A stretch of DNA of 64,000 bases, from NCBI RefSeq assembly GCF_017592825.1, contig NZ_JAGFMD010000005.1:1-64000 (forward strand). The letters run 5' to 3'. Source of the DNA: Roseivirga sp. E12 (GTDB lineage Bacteria; Bacteroidota; Bacteroidia; Cytophagales; Cyclobacteriaceae). The stretch's first letter is position 1; each line of letters begins with the position of its first letter. The notes under the pieces were generated by a model. It was not told where the DNA came from, did not search any database, and saw only the letters and a list, made by a program, of their open reading frames with translations. Made by a program: the position numbers and the translations under genes. Shown here one piece after another: positions 7,959-16,877 of this stretch.

Positions 7959-8837
7959 ATGAAAAAGCCACTACTGACTATTGCCTGCATTTTACTCCTC
8001 GCATTCTCTTGCGCACAAAAAGAAGATAACTCTTCAGACTTAGTCGAAAACACTGCTGAGGTATTGGAGGCTAGAAATAAAAGACCCGTAGCCATTGAAC
8101 TAGGCAAATTCTTTGAAAAGGATGGTCGTAAATATCAGTACGGTGGTGAAGATTCCACATGGCATTTCGATATAACTAATTCTATTCTGAAAGATGAGCA
8201 GTTTCACTATGGCATAGGTCGTGAAAAGTTTATGGCATTAATCGATCCAGATTTTATCACACAAGAGGAGGCTGATCAGGTTTACCCAGATAGTGCCCGC
8301 TTTCTGTTGCTACAAATTGGTGAAGATGTAAGGGCTTATGGCATTGACTTGCTCACCAGACATGAAATTGTAAATGACGTGGTGAATGGACAACCAGTCA
8401 TGGCCGCTTACTGTATTCTGGCGGATTTAGGCGCTGTATATCACAGGGTCATCGGAGAAAGAGAATTCACTTTTGCACTGAGCGGTTACACTTATTATGA
8501 CCCTGAAGTTTGGGACGGAATGGATGGCTTTGTCTTTTGGGATCGCGAAACGGAAAGTACATGGTGGCCATTAGTTGGTAAAGCTGTCTCAGGGCCATTA
8601 CTAGAAACTCCTCTAACCGTATATAACGAACAGAACTGGTCTCAGACTACTTGGGGAGAAATAAAGTCTCTACAACACTCACAGCTAAAAGTTCTCAAGC
8701 CCGGACAAACAATGGAGGCACCAAGCACCTGGCCAAAATACAAGGACCTAATAGAAGGCGCGGGCTTTGAAATAAAAAACAATGCTGTAGATGTTGCTCC
8801 CAAGTGGGGTGAAAACAAGTCTTTAGAGAAAGACTAA
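7959..8837 (+). CDS. DUF3179 lipoprotein
   Basis: 292 residues. Lipobox with Cys18 (LAFSCAQ). The body matches the DUF3179 pattern: YGIDLLTRHEIVND, then AAYCILADLGAVYHR, FALSGYTYYD, and DRETESTWWPLVGKAVSGP. The function of the family is not established. The regular spacing of conserved Trp, Asp and Ser suggests an enzyme or binding domain at the envelope. It has its own terminator downstream and no clear partner. Confidence 0.85.
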   Translation: MKKPLLTIACILLLAFSCAQKEDNSSDLVENTAEVLEARNKRPVAIELGKFFEKDGRKYQYGGEDSTWHFDITNSILKDEQFHYGIGREKFMALIDPDFITQEEADQVYPDSARFLLLQIGEDVRAYGIDLLTRHEIVNDVVNGQPVMAAYCILADLGAVYHRVIGEREFTFALSGYTYYDPEVWDGMDGFVFWDRETESTWWPLVGKAVSGPLLETPLTVYNEQNWSQTTWGEIKSLQHSQLKVLKPGQTMEAPSTWPKYKDLIEGAGFEIKNNAVDVAPKWGENKSLEKD

Positions 8838-8867
8838 TCTCATTACTCTTCTAAAAACCCTTGAAAG

Positions 8868-8897
8868 GCCTTCTATTATCAAGTAGAGGGCTTTTTT
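8868..8897 (+). terminator. Rho-independent terminator after the DUF3179 gene
   Basis: GCCTTCTA (8868-8875) pairs with TAGAGGGC (8884-8891, one G-U), followed by six T. Confidence 0.8.
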
Positions 8898-8979
8898 AAT
8901 TTAACATCCTTTAACAAAGCTCCTCGCAAGTTTTCTTCTGGCCTGCCATCTAACCCTACATAACATAAATATTAAAGTC

Positions 8980-9495
8980 ATGAAAAAAGAAAACTTGAAA
9001 AAATACGGAATGGTTGTTTTGGTAATGCTATTCGTTGGCGCTTCAAATGTGCAAGCGCAACAAATGAGAAGAGGACAAAGACCAAATCCGCAAGAACAGC
9101 AGCACGGTCAGAAGGGCAAAGAAATGAATGAGCGTGGACCCAGAGGGCCACATATCCCAAACCTAAGTGAGGAGCAGAAGGAACAGATGAAATCCCTCAG
9201 AGTAGCTTTGGGGAAAGAAGCCCTGCCTATTAAAAACCAAATAGGTGAAAAAGAGGCTCGATTAAGGACTCTGACTACATCAGACTCATATAATGAAAAT
9301 GCGGTAAACAAAGTGATAGAAGAAATAGGAGGGCTCAAGACAGAATTGATGAAGCTTAAAGTGGCTAACACTGCTAAAGTGAAAGAAATCCTTACAGATG
9401 AGCAACTTGTATTCTTCAACAATCACGCTGGCAAAGGAGGCAAAGACAAAAAAGGTGGTAAACCGCAAAGAGGTCCACGGCCTGGAGGAAGATAA
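8980..9495 (+). CDS. Spy/CpxP-like periplasmic protein
   Basis: 171 residues. A signal peptide ends at about NVQAQQ (residue 27). Gly/Arg/Gln-rich segments lie on both ends. The helical core has LSEEQKEQMKSLR and a later ILTDEQLVFFN, the two LTxxQ-like motifs of the Spy/CpxP/LTXXQ fold. Such proteins act as periplasmic chaperones or metal/stress sensors. It lies 84 bases upstream of an ECF sigma gene, and a second Spy-like protein is encoded in that cluster, so it may be a target or partner of the sigma factor. Confidence 0.75.
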   Translation: MKKENLKKYGMVVLVMLFVGASNVQAQQMRRGQRPNPQEQQHGQKGKEMNERGPRGPHIPNLSEEQKEQMKSLRVALGKEALPIKNQIGEKEARLRTLTTSDSYNENAVNKVIEEIGGLKTELMKLKVANTAKVKEILTDEQLVFFNNHAGKGGKDKKGGKPQRGPRPGGR

Positions 9496-9535
9496 GTCCA
9501 TTCACTTCAAAATAGTTTAACAAAAACTTACATTG

Positions 9536-9560
9536 GGGCAGTCTTCATTAAAGACTGCCC
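9536..9560 (+). terminator. Hairpin between the Spy-like gene and the sigma gene
   Basis: GGGCAGTCTT (9536-9545) pairs perfectly with AAGACTGCCC (9551-9560) around a 5-base loop. There is little T-run, so it may be a weak terminator, a processing site, or a structure that tunes translation of the sigma gene 19 bases downstream. Confidence 0.55.
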
Positions 9561-9579
9561 TTAAACTTATTATCTCATA

Positions 9580-10161
9580 TTGACCGATCAGCAAATTATA
9601 TTGGCGCTACAGCAAAAGTCTGAGTCAGCTTTTCGGTCATTGGTAGACCAGTACAAAGATCGGGTTTATAATACCTGCCTAGGCCTATTACAAAACTCCG
9701 AAGAGGCTGAAGAGGCCGCTCAAGACGTATTTATAGAAGTATACAAGTCGGTCGAAAAATTTCGTGGCGATGCAAAACTCTCCACTTGGATTTATAGGAT
9801 AGCAACAACTAAATCGCTGGAACGCATTCGCAAACAAAAGACGCAAAAGCGATTCGCATTTTTACAATCCTTAACCGGAGGTGACAAAGATTACGAGACT
9901 ACAAAGCATGCGACTTTCGAGCACCCAGGAGTTTTACTAGAAAACAAAGAGCACGCGCAGACCTTGTTTCAGACGATTAAGACACTATCCGATAACCAGA
10001 GGATTGCTTTCACCTTACATAAAGTCGAGGGGCTTCCTTATCAAGAAATTGCAGAAGTCTTAGGCACTAGTGTTTCTTCCGTAGAGTCACTTATGTTCAG
10101 AGCGAGAAAAAACTTGCAGAAAAAACTAAAAACTTACTACGAAAAAAATTTTATGGAATAG
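9580..10161 (+). CDS. ECF-type RNA polymerase sigma factor
   Basis: 193 residues. Region 2 is clear (FRSLVDQYKDRVYNTC, then EEAAQDVFIEVYKSV and LSTWIYRIATTKSL). Region 4 follows (LSDNQRIAFTLHKVEGL, YQEIAEVLGTSVSSVESLMFRARKNLQ). A TTG at 9580 fits the usual N-terminus of the family (MTDQQIILAL); no in-frame ATG lies nearby upstream. The next two genes encode a small single-TM protein and a membrane-anchored Spy-like protein, the layout of sigma/anti-sigma/sensor systems such as CnrH-CnrY-CnrX. Confidence 0.92.
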   Translation: MTDQQIILALQQKSESAFRSLVDQYKDRVYNTCLGLLQNSEEAEEAAQDVFIEVYKSVEKFRGDAKLSTWIYRIATTKSLERIRKQKTQKRFAFLQSLTGGDKDYETTKHATFEHPGVLLENKEHAQTLFQTIKTLSDNQRIAFTLHKVEGLPYQEIAEVLGTSVSSVESLMFRARKNLQKKLKTYYEKNFME

Positions 10162-10206
10162 CGCAAGTTTATGCGTTAATCCACATCTAAAGCATAGAAT
10201 ACCGAT

Positions 10207-10536
10207 ATGAAAGCTGAGAAAAACATAGAGCGAAAAATAAATCAGACATTAAATAGTCTAGAGGGGTTGGGTAAGGCCGAGGCAAGCCCGTTTTTCTATA
10301 GCAAGCTGGAAGTAAGGATGCAAGACGAGCTAACCTCTTCCATTGGCAGGTTTGCTTTTGTTGGCAATCTTAAAATGAGCATGGCTGTTCTCGGTATAAT
10401 AATGGTCTTAAATGTGACCAGTTTATTTCTACTCGGAAATTCTCAGCAGACAACCACAGAAGGTTCAGATGCAGATCTGATTTCGCAAGATTACTTCTCT
10501 GGTACTGATGATTATGAATATCTAAACAGCTATTAA
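10207..10536 (+). CDS. Probable anti-sigma factor, single TM
   Basis: 109 residues. A charged cytoplasmic N-terminal part (about 1-52) is followed by one hydrophobic helix (about 55-77, LKMSMAVLGIIMVLNVTSLFLL) and a short acidic periplasmic tail ending in DDYEYLNSY. No zinc-binding HxxxCxxC motif is seen. Size, topology and position directly after an ECF sigma gene suggest a membrane anti-sigma factor. The call rests on context more than on a recognised domain. Confidence 0.6.
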   Translation: MKAEKNIERKINQTLNSLEGLGKAEASPFFYSKLEVRMQDELTSSIGRFAFVGNLKMSMAVLGIIMVLNVTSLFLLGNSQQTTTEGSDADLISQDYFSGTDDYEYLNSY

Positions 10537-10537
10537 G

Positions 10538-11056
10538 ATGAACTCCTTGAGAAATAATAAGTATATCGGATGGGTAGTGATTCTTTTAGCTATCCTAAAT
10601 ATTGCTTTACTAGCATTCATTTGGACAGGTCGAAATCAACTTCCCAAAAAGCCCAGAAGGGCTGGGATCATGGTTTTTGAAGAAAGGCTTAATCTAAATG
10701 AAACTCAGAAAAGACAATTGAAACAGCTTCGTGATCAGCACTTCGCAAAAATGGAAAAACTGAGAAGCGAGTCACGAGAAACTAGGAAAGAACTTCATGG
10801 CCTTTGGGCTGAAGTCGATGCTTCAAATAAAGTAACTGAATTATCTCAGCGCATGGGAACATTACATGCGGCCATCGAAAAAGCAACATTTGACCACTTT
10901 GCACAGATTAGAGCAATTTGTTCTCCTGAGCAACAAAAAATCTTCGATGAGCTTATCAAAGATGTTTTAAGACAGGGCGAACGACCAGGCCCACCGAATG
11001 GCAGAAAGCCAAGAGGGGGACAAGGTCCAGAAGGCTTACCACCTTCTAGGAATTGA
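10538..11056 (+). CDS. Membrane-anchored Spy/CnrX-like sensor
   Basis: 172 residues. One N-terminal helix (about 9-29) anchors a periplasmic helical domain. The domain has the LTXXQ-type motifs LNLNETQKRQLKQLRDQHF and ICSPEQQKIFDELIKDV, and a Pro/Gly/Arg-rich tail follows. It matches 'periplasmic heavy metal sensor' proteins. It starts one base after the stop of the probable anti-sigma gene, so it is surely translated from the same mRNA. It probably senses an envelope signal (metal or misfolded protein) and controls the sigma/anti-sigma pair. Confidence 0.72.
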   Translation: MNSLRNNKYIGWVVILLAILNIALLAFIWTGRNQLPKKPRRAGIMVFEERLNLNETQKRQLKQLRDQHFAKMEKLRSESRETRKELHGLWAEVDASNKVTELSQRMGTLHAAIEKATFDHFAQIRAICSPEQQKIFDELIKDVLRQGERPGPPNGRKPRGGQGPEGLPPSRN

Positions 11057-11112
11057 CAGAATACCTCAGTCTCTAGAATTAGAGCTGCGCCCAAACTTAA
11101 AATATGTAAGAG

Positions 11113-12291
11113 ATGAAAAAGGCTATTTTTTCAATGAGCATGGTGGCATTAATATTCAGTTGTTCACCAAACGATGAAGTAACAGACGATATCAATGACT
11201 CGGTAAATACTGATTTTTCAGGCATTCTGAATTTACCAACCGACTTCTACAACTATGCCAATCCTGATTTACCAAATCACTTTGTCACAGGACAAGTTGC
11301 CGGTATAGACAATACTCCTAATAACAATCCCGTAACGGATGAAGGTGCTACACTAGGAAGGGTACTCTTTTATGATGTGAATCTGTCTGGCAACAACACT
11401 GTTTCATGTGCTTCTTGTCATATTCAAGAAAGAGGTTTTGCTGATGAAGGTGCCTTTAGTACTGGCTTTGAAGGTGGTTTAACAGGAAGAAATTCAATGG
11501 GTCTAGCCAATGCTAGATACTACGACAATGGTCGTTTCTTTTGGGATGAGCGTGCCAATACATTAGAAGATCAAGTATTGATGCCTATCCAAGATCAGGT
11601 AGAAATGGGTTTGACCTTGAATGAGCTGGTAAGTAAAATTCAGGATCAAGATTACTACCAACCATTGTTTACTGATGCTTTCGGTAGCAGTGAGGTTACA
11701 TCAGATAAAATCTCTCTTGCACTCTCGCAATTCGTTAGATCTATGGTTTCATATGAGTCTCGCTATGACGAAGGTTTGGAGGCAGTGAATGGGGATGAAG
11801 ATGATGACTTTCCAAACTTCACTGAGCTTGAGAATATAGGCAAGGACTTATTCTTCAGCAATAGAACACAGTGTTCTAATTGCCATGAGACAGCAACTTT
11901 TAGTGGAGACCAAGCAAGAAACAATGGACTGGATGCTGTACTAACTGATCTTGGAGTAGGTGGAGTAACTGGAAATAACAACGACCAGGGTGAGTTCAAA
12001 GTGAACTCTCTTAGAAATATTGCCTTAACTGGCCCATACATGCACGATGGTAGATTTGCTACCCTCCGCGAGGTTGTTCAGTTCTATAACAATGGGGTTC
12101 AAAACAGCCCAGGGCTTGACAACAGGTTGAGAGTTGGTGGCGGTGGTCGCGGTGGTAATAACAATGGTAATGTAAGAAGGCCGAACCTCAATGGTCAGGA
12201 GATTGACGCTTTAGTCGCCTTTCTGAACACTTTGACTGATGAATCCTTCTTAACAGATGAGAAATTTTCGAATCCTTTCGTTAATAATTAG
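11113..12291 (+). CDS. Di-haem cytochrome-c peroxidase / MauG-like lipoprotein
   Basis: 392 residues with a lipoprotein signal (Cys17, LIFSCSP). Two haem-binding CxxCH motifs are present: CASCH (near residue 99) and CSNCH (near residue 256). Family patterns include LGRVLFYDVNLSGNNTVSC, GLTGRNSMGLANA and TGPYMHDGRFATLREVV. The MauG/CcpA family reduces peroxide or oxidises protein or small substrates in the periplasm. A Gly/Asn-rich insert lies near residues 345-360. It lies 56 bases after the sigma-cluster sensor gene and may belong to its regulon. Confidence 0.88.
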   Translation: MKKAIFSMSMVALIFSCSPNDEVTDDINDSVNTDFSGILNLPTDFYNYANPDLPNHFVTGQVAGIDNTPNNNPVTDEGATLGRVLFYDVNLSGNNTVSCASCHIQERGFADEGAFSTGFEGGLTGRNSMGLANARYYDNGRFFWDERANTLEDQVLMPIQDQVEMGLTLNELVSKIQDQDYYQPLFTDAFGSSEVTSDKISLALSQFVRSMVSYESRYDEGLEAVNGDEDDDFPNFTELENIGKDLFFSNRTQCSNCHETATFSGDQARNNGLDAVLTDLGVGGVTGNNNDQGEFKVNSLRNIALTGPYMHDGRFATLREVVQFYNNGVQNSPGLDNRLRVGGGGRGGNNNGNVRRPNLNGQEIDALVAFLNTLTDESFLTDEKFSNPFVNN

Positions 12292-12327
12292 AGAACAATA
12301 GTTCATATACTATGTATTTTGGTTGAA

Positions 12328-12357
12328 GAAAAGGAGTTCAAACGGAGCTCCTTTTTC
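12328..12357 (+). terminator. Terminator after the MauG-like gene
   Basis: AAAAGGAG pairs with CTCCTTTT across a short AC-rich loop that can partly extend the stem; it runs into a T-rich stretch. Confidence 0.7.
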
Positions 12358-12378
12358 CTTTTATAACTATCTTATATT

Positions 12379-13521
12379 GTGCTTAATTCCACTCAACTGA
12401 ATAGACTAATTGATTTAAGGCATACACTGCATCAAAACCCTGAATTGTCTGGGAATGAGGTCAACACGGCAAAAGCCATTTTGAGTTTTTTGGAACAATG
12501 TAATCCAGATCAATTGATTCCTGATGTTGGAGGCCACGGAATTATTGCCATTTGGAAAGGAACAAAAAAAGGCCAAAACATACTCCTAAGAGCAGATTTG
12601 GACGCGCTGCCGATACAAGAAACGAACGACCTACCCTACAAATCTCTTAAGAAGGCAGTGTCACATAAGTGTGGACATGATGGTCACATGGCAATACTAT
12701 GTGGGGTAGCTATCAACTTAGCCAATGAAAAGCCTGAAAGGGGCGATATCATACTCTTGTTTCAACCAGCGGAAGAGACAGGTCAAGGAGCAAAAGCTGT
12801 TATGGCTGATAAAAAATTCCAAGCCATTGAATATGATTATGCTTTCGCTTTACATAACCTACCTAAAAAGAAAAAGGGCACCATCATCTGCAAAAACGGA
12901 TCTTTTTGCCCTGCCTCAACTGGCTTGAAGATCAACCTACTGGGCAAAACCGCACATGCCAGCCAGCCACATACTGGAAATAACCCTGCCATGGCTACGG
13001 CTCAAATTATGTTTTGCTTTGATAGAATTCTTGAGACCACAGAGTTTATGGACAAGACTCTGATTACGTTAACGCATACCAATATTGGAGAAGAAAGTTT
13101 TGGGGTCTCGGCAGGTCATTCAGAAATATGGCTAACACTCAGAGCCTTTGACAATCACGACTTCGATCTATTAAAATTTCTCATAGAAAGAGAAACGAAA
13201 GCCATAGCATCAAAACACAACTTAGGTATCAAGTCTAGCTATCATGAGTCTTTTGAAGTAACTGAAAACGATTCGGAAGCGGTCAACATCATTAAATCTG
13301 TGGCAAAAAAGCAAAACCTAACCTATAAGGTCATGCGAAAACCAAATCCATGGTCTGAGGACTTTGGACTTTTTCTAAAAGACAACAAAGGCGCAATGTT
13401 TGGGTTAGGGTCAGGAAAAAAGACGCCAAATCTCCACAATCCAGACTACGATTTTCCTGATGAAATTATTGAAAGTGGTGTTCAGATGTTTTGGGGAATC
13501 ATTCAGGAACTGAACAACTAA
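12379..13521 (+). CDS. M20-family amidohydrolase
   Basis: 380 residues, start GTG at 12379. Metal-site motifs of the M20D group are present: RADLDALPIQE, HKCGHDGHMA, QPAEETGQGA, and FALHNLP. The dimerisation domain follows (LLGKTAHASQPHTGNNPA). Relatives hydrolyse N-acyl amino acids (hippurate or indoleacetyl-amino-acid hydrolases) or related amides; the exact substrate is not visible. No signal peptide, so it is cytoplasmic. It shares a bidirectional hairpin with the convergent clpC. Confidence 0.87.
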   Translation: MLNSTQLNRLIDLRHTLHQNPELSGNEVNTAKAILSFLEQCNPDQLIPDVGGHGIIAIWKGTKKGQNILLRADLDALPIQETNDLPYKSLKKAVSHKCGHDGHMAILCGVAINLANEKPERGDIILLFQPAEETGQGAKAVMADKKFQAIEYDYAFALHNLPKKKKGTIICKNGSFCPASTGLKINLLGKTAHASQPHTGNNPAMATAQIMFCFDRILETTEFMDKTLITLTHTNIGEESFGVSAGHSEIWLTLRAFDNHDFDLLKFLIERETKAIASKHNLGIKSSYHESFEVTENDSEAVNIIKSVAKKQNLTYKVMRKPNPWSEDFGLFLKDNKGAMFGLGSGKKTPNLHNPDYDFPDEIIESGVQMFWGIIQELNN

Positions 13522-13551
13522 AAAGCCACTCCGAGTATTCGAAGTGGCTTT
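13522..13551. terminator. Bidirectional terminator between the M20 gene and clpC
   Basis: AAAGCCACT pairs with AGTGGCTTT, with A- and T-rich flanks on both sides. It serves the two convergent genes. Confidence 0.8.
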
Positions 13552-13572
13552 CACTATAATTTGAATTCTCTG

Positions 13573-16146
13573 CTATTCTGCAGAATCCTCTTCCTCTTTT
13601 TCTTCTTTCTTTTTCCTAGAGGCTCTTTTCTTCTTGATTTTAATGGTTAACTCTTCCGATTTCCCATCATGATCAGCATTTAGTGTATCGCCTTCGTTGA
13701 TATCACCCTTCAAAATCTCTTCAGCAATTTGATCTTCTAAGTATTTTTGAATGGCTCTATTCAATGGCCTAGCACCGTACTGCGGATCAAACCCTTTCTC
13801 GGATAAGAAGTCTTTTGCCTTCTCAGTCAGAGACACTTTATATCCCATTGCCTCTACCCTAGCGAGCAACTTGCCCAAGGAGATATCAATGATTTTATGT
13901 ATGTCTTCTCTTCCAAGCGAGTTGAATATGATCACATCGTCCAAGCGATTCAAGAATTCTGGACTGAAGGTCTTCTTCAAAGCCTTTTGAATAGTATCCT
14001 TGATAATCTGATCTTCAGAATCACGCTTAGTCTGCGTACTAAATCCTATACCCGAACCGAAGTCCTTCAAATCACGCACTCCAATATTTGATGTCATGAT
14101 AATGATCGTATTCCTGAAATCAACTCTTCGTCCCAAACCATCTGTAAGAATACCATCGTCCAATACTTGGAGTAAGATATTGAATACATCCGGGTGAGCT
14201 TTTTCGATCTCATCGAGTAATACCACAGAGTAAGGCTTTCTTCTCACCTTTTCCGTAAGCTGACCACCTTCTTCATAACCCACATAGCCCGGAGGCGCTC
14301 CTACAAGACGAGATACAGAGAATTTCTCCATATACTCACTCATATCAATTCTGACAAGAGAGTCTTCTTTATCGAACAGATAGCTAGAAAGGACTTTTGC
14401 TAACTCAGTTTTACCAACACCTGTAGGACCTAAGAAAACAAAGGTTCCTATTGGTTTTGAAGGGTCTTTCAATCCAACTCTAGTTCTCTGAATAGCCTTG
14501 GTCAACTTGGCAATAGCCTCATCCTGGCCGATCACTCGTCCTTTCAGTTGCTCACCCATTCCAACCAATTTGGCTTGCTCTTTCTGAGCCACACGTTTGG
14601 TAGGAATACCTGTCATCATGGCAATTACCTCAGCCACGTTTTCTTCGTCAACCGTGTAGCGTTTAGCCTTACTTTCTTCTTCCCAGCGCTCTTTGGCACT
14701 ATCGAGTTGATCGATCAGCTTCTTCTCTTTATCTCTTAACTGAGCTGCCTCTTCGTACTTCTGACTTTTAACAACTCTGTTCTTTTCTTTCTTAATATCC
14801 TCTATAGCATCTTCCAGCTTTACGATATCTTCTGGTACGTGAATATTGTTGATATGCACCCTTGCACCAGCTTCATCCAATACATCAATCGCCTTGTCTG
14901 GCAAGAAGCGATCTGATATATACCTGTCCGAAAGTTGTACACAGGCCTTAAGAGCATCTGCCGTATAACTAACATGGTGATGTTCTTCGTACTTCTCTTT
15001 AATATTATCGAGAATCTGAATAGTCTCTTCTGGAGTGGTTGGATCAACCATAACCTGCTGAAATCTTCTCGCTAGAGCCCCATCTTTTTCAATATACTGT
15101 CTATACTCGTCTAAAGTGGTAGCCCCAATACATTGAATTTCGCCCCTTGCAAGTGCTGGCTTGAACATGTTAGACGCGTCAAGCGATCCGGAAGCGCCAC
15201 CTGCACCAACAATGGTGTGTAACTCATCAATAAAGAGAATTACCTCAGGAGATTTTTCAAGCTCATTCATTACCGCTTTCATGCGTTCTTCGAACTGCCC
15301 ACGATACTTAGTACCCGCCACTAAAGATGCAAGGTCCAAGGTCACAACACGTTTTCCGAACAACACTCGAGACACCTTTTTCTGAACAATTCTTAAGGCC
15401 AGTCCTTCGGCAATGGCACTCTTACCAACACCTGGCTCACCAATAAGGATTGGGTTGTTTTTCTTTCTTCTAGATAGAATTTGACCCACACGTTCAATTT
15501 CCTTTTCCCTTCCCACAATTGGGTCGAGTTTTCCATCTTCAGCATACTTAGTTAAATCTCTTCCGAAATTGTCAAGGACAGGAGTTCTGGATTTTTCGCC
15601 ACCTTTTCCCGCTGGTCTGTCGCCTCCGCTTCCAGACCCACTGCTGCTTCCGAACATCTTACCAGAATCATCATCCGGATCGTCTGTATCTGAAGAGGCC
15701 AATGGGTTGTCGGTCTGGTATTCTAACATTTCTTTTACTACTTCATAATTAACGTCAAACTTCTCTAGAATTTGTGTAGCAATGTTGTCTTCATCTCTCA
15801 AAATTGAGAGTAACAAATGCTCAGTACCGATCAGTTGACTTTTGAAAATCTTTGCTTCGAGATAGGTGATCTTAAGCACCTTTTCAGACTGTCTTGTCAA
15901 TGGGATATTAGCCAAGTTTTTCACATTGTGATTGGCCGTTCCCTTTGTGGCTCTCTCGATAGCCTCTCTAAGTTCTTCTAATGAAGTTCCTAGCTTCTTA
16001 AGAATGCTCACCGCTACTCCTTCTCCTTCACGAATCATCCCTAGCAAAAGATGCTCTGTCCCGATATAGTCATGCCCTAATCGCAGGGCCTCCTCTCTAC
16101 TCAGGGAGATCACTTCTTTTACTCTATTTGAAAATTTTGCTTCCAT
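13573..16146 (-). CDS. clpC: ATP-dependent Clp protease ATPase ClpC
   Basis: 857 residues, the usual length. Order: Clp N-domain repeats (about 1-145), a Gly/Ser-rich linker (about 160-185), and AAA1 with Walker A GEPGVGKSAIAEG and Walker B VILFIDELHT. A UVR-type middle segment follows (EEAAQLRDKEKKL), then AAA2 with GPTGVGKTELAK and VVLLDEIEKAHPDVF, and a Lys/Glu-rich tail. It unfolds proteins for ClpP. The genes ctsR and mcsAB that accompany clpC in Firmicutes are absent here, as is normal for Bacteroidota. It is transcribed alone. Confidence 0.96.
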   Translation of the reverse strand: MEAKFSNRVKEVISLSREEALRLGHDYIGTEHLLLGMIREGEGVAVSILKKLGTSLEELREAIERATKGTANHNVKNLANIPLTRQSEKVLKITYLEAKIFKSQLIGTEHLLLSILRDEDNIATQILEKFDVNYEVVKEMLEYQTDNPLASSDTDDPDDDSGKMFGSSSGSGSGGDRPAGKGGEKSRTPVLDNFGRDLTKYAEDGKLDPIVGREKEIERVGQILSRRKKNNPILIGEPGVGKSAIAEGLALRIVQKKVSRVLFGKRVVTLDLASLVAGTKYRGQFEERMKAVMNELEKSPEVILFIDELHTIVGAGGASGSLDASNMFKPALARGEIQCIGATTLDEYRQYIEKDGALARRFQQVMVDPTTPEETIQILDNIKEKYEEHHHVSYTADALKACVQLSDRYISDRFLPDKAIDVLDEAGARVHINNIHVPEDIVKLEDAIEDIKKEKNRVVKSQKYEEAAQLRDKEKKLIDQLDSAKERWEEESKAKRYTVDEENVAEVIAMMTGIPTKRVAQKEQAKLVGMGEQLKGRVIGQDEAIAKLTKAIQRTRVGLKDPSKPIGTFVFLGPTGVGKTELAKVLSSYLFDKEDSLVRIDMSEYMEKFSVSRLVGAPPGYVGYEEGGQLTEKVRRKPYSVVLLDEIEKAHPDVFNILLQVLDDGILTDGLGRRVDFRNTIIIMTSNIGVRDLKDFGSGIGFSTQTKRDSEDQIIKDTIQKALKKTFSPEFLNRLDDVIIFNSLGREDIHKIIDISLGKLLARVEAMGYKVSLTEKAKDFLSEKGFDPQYGARPLNRAIQKYLEDQIAEEILKGDINEGDTLNADHDGKSEELTIKIKKKRASRKKKEEKEEEDSAE

Positions 16147-16241
16147 TTAATGCCTTTCTCGGTGGCTCAATTCATTGATAAAACCACGATTTCAATATAA
16201 TAAGATATAGCTTACGATCTACTAGAAACGTAATCAAAAAC

Positions 16242-16877
16242 CTAATTGTTCTTATTCATAACACCTGAGTTGTATAATACCTCTAAAGCGTCAGGCCCCA
16301 TACAAAAGAGCAGGTCTAAGATGCTCATGTTAGGTACAAAGTCTTTGCCAAAGATTTGGTGATATGCTTGAGGCTTAAACCATGTCAGACTGTCTAGTGA
16401 TTTTTTAGGGTGAATGTGAGATCTGAAGTCAAGAAGGCCTTCAGGTGGGCTTTTCGAATACTCTGAAGTCTCAGCCAGCTTTACATCTAGCTTGAGAAGT
16501 TTAAGACATAATGTCAGCAATCGCGAATTTAACTGATACAAAGTGGAATAATTAGCCTTGATTTCTGATTCAAAATAGTCGGCATAGTAATCATAGAAAG
16601 GAGCCTTCCCATAGGCCGATTGAATAGCTCTCCAATGATTATTAGACCACTTTTGTTTATAGTCAATCGTTAAGTCTTTTATGAGGACTTTCCTACCACC
16701 ATGGTGCACAGGAAGGCTCAAACTTTGGACCTTATTTGACCCGATGATTTCACATCTATTTCGGTATGATTGCTTCTCGAAGTTTTCATTCCCTTCAATA
16801 AAGGCCTCTTCGCAATGACTGAGCAAAACAAAATATGCTACCGATGGCAGGTATTGTGATTCAATCAAGATTCTCAT
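16242..16877 (-). CDS. WbqC-family protein
   Basis: 211 residues. It has the WbqC pattern: an SQYLPSVAYF opening near the N-terminus, RNRCEIIGSNKVQSLSLPV, then WSNNHWRAIQSAYGKAPFYDYY. The family is found in polysaccharide and housekeeping loci; its reaction is not firmly known. The start ATG overlaps the stop of the threonylcarbamoyl-AMP synthase gene by one base, so the two genes form an operon. Confidence 0.85.
   Translation of the reverse strand: MRILIESQYLPSVAYFVLLSHCEEAFIEGNENFEKQSYRNRCEIIGSNKVQSLSLPVHHGGRKVLIKDLTIDYKQKWSNNHWRAIQSAYGKAPFYDYYADYFESEIKANYSTLYQLNSRLLTLCLKLLKLDVKLAETSEYSKSPPEGLLDFRSHIHPKKSLDSLTWFKPQAYHQIFGKDFVPNMSILDLLFCMGPDALEVLYNSGVMNKNN

Noticed and set aside
13751-15385. 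Plus-strand reading frames inside clpC
   Set aside because: They are shadows of the clpC coding strand, with no start signals or recognisable domains.
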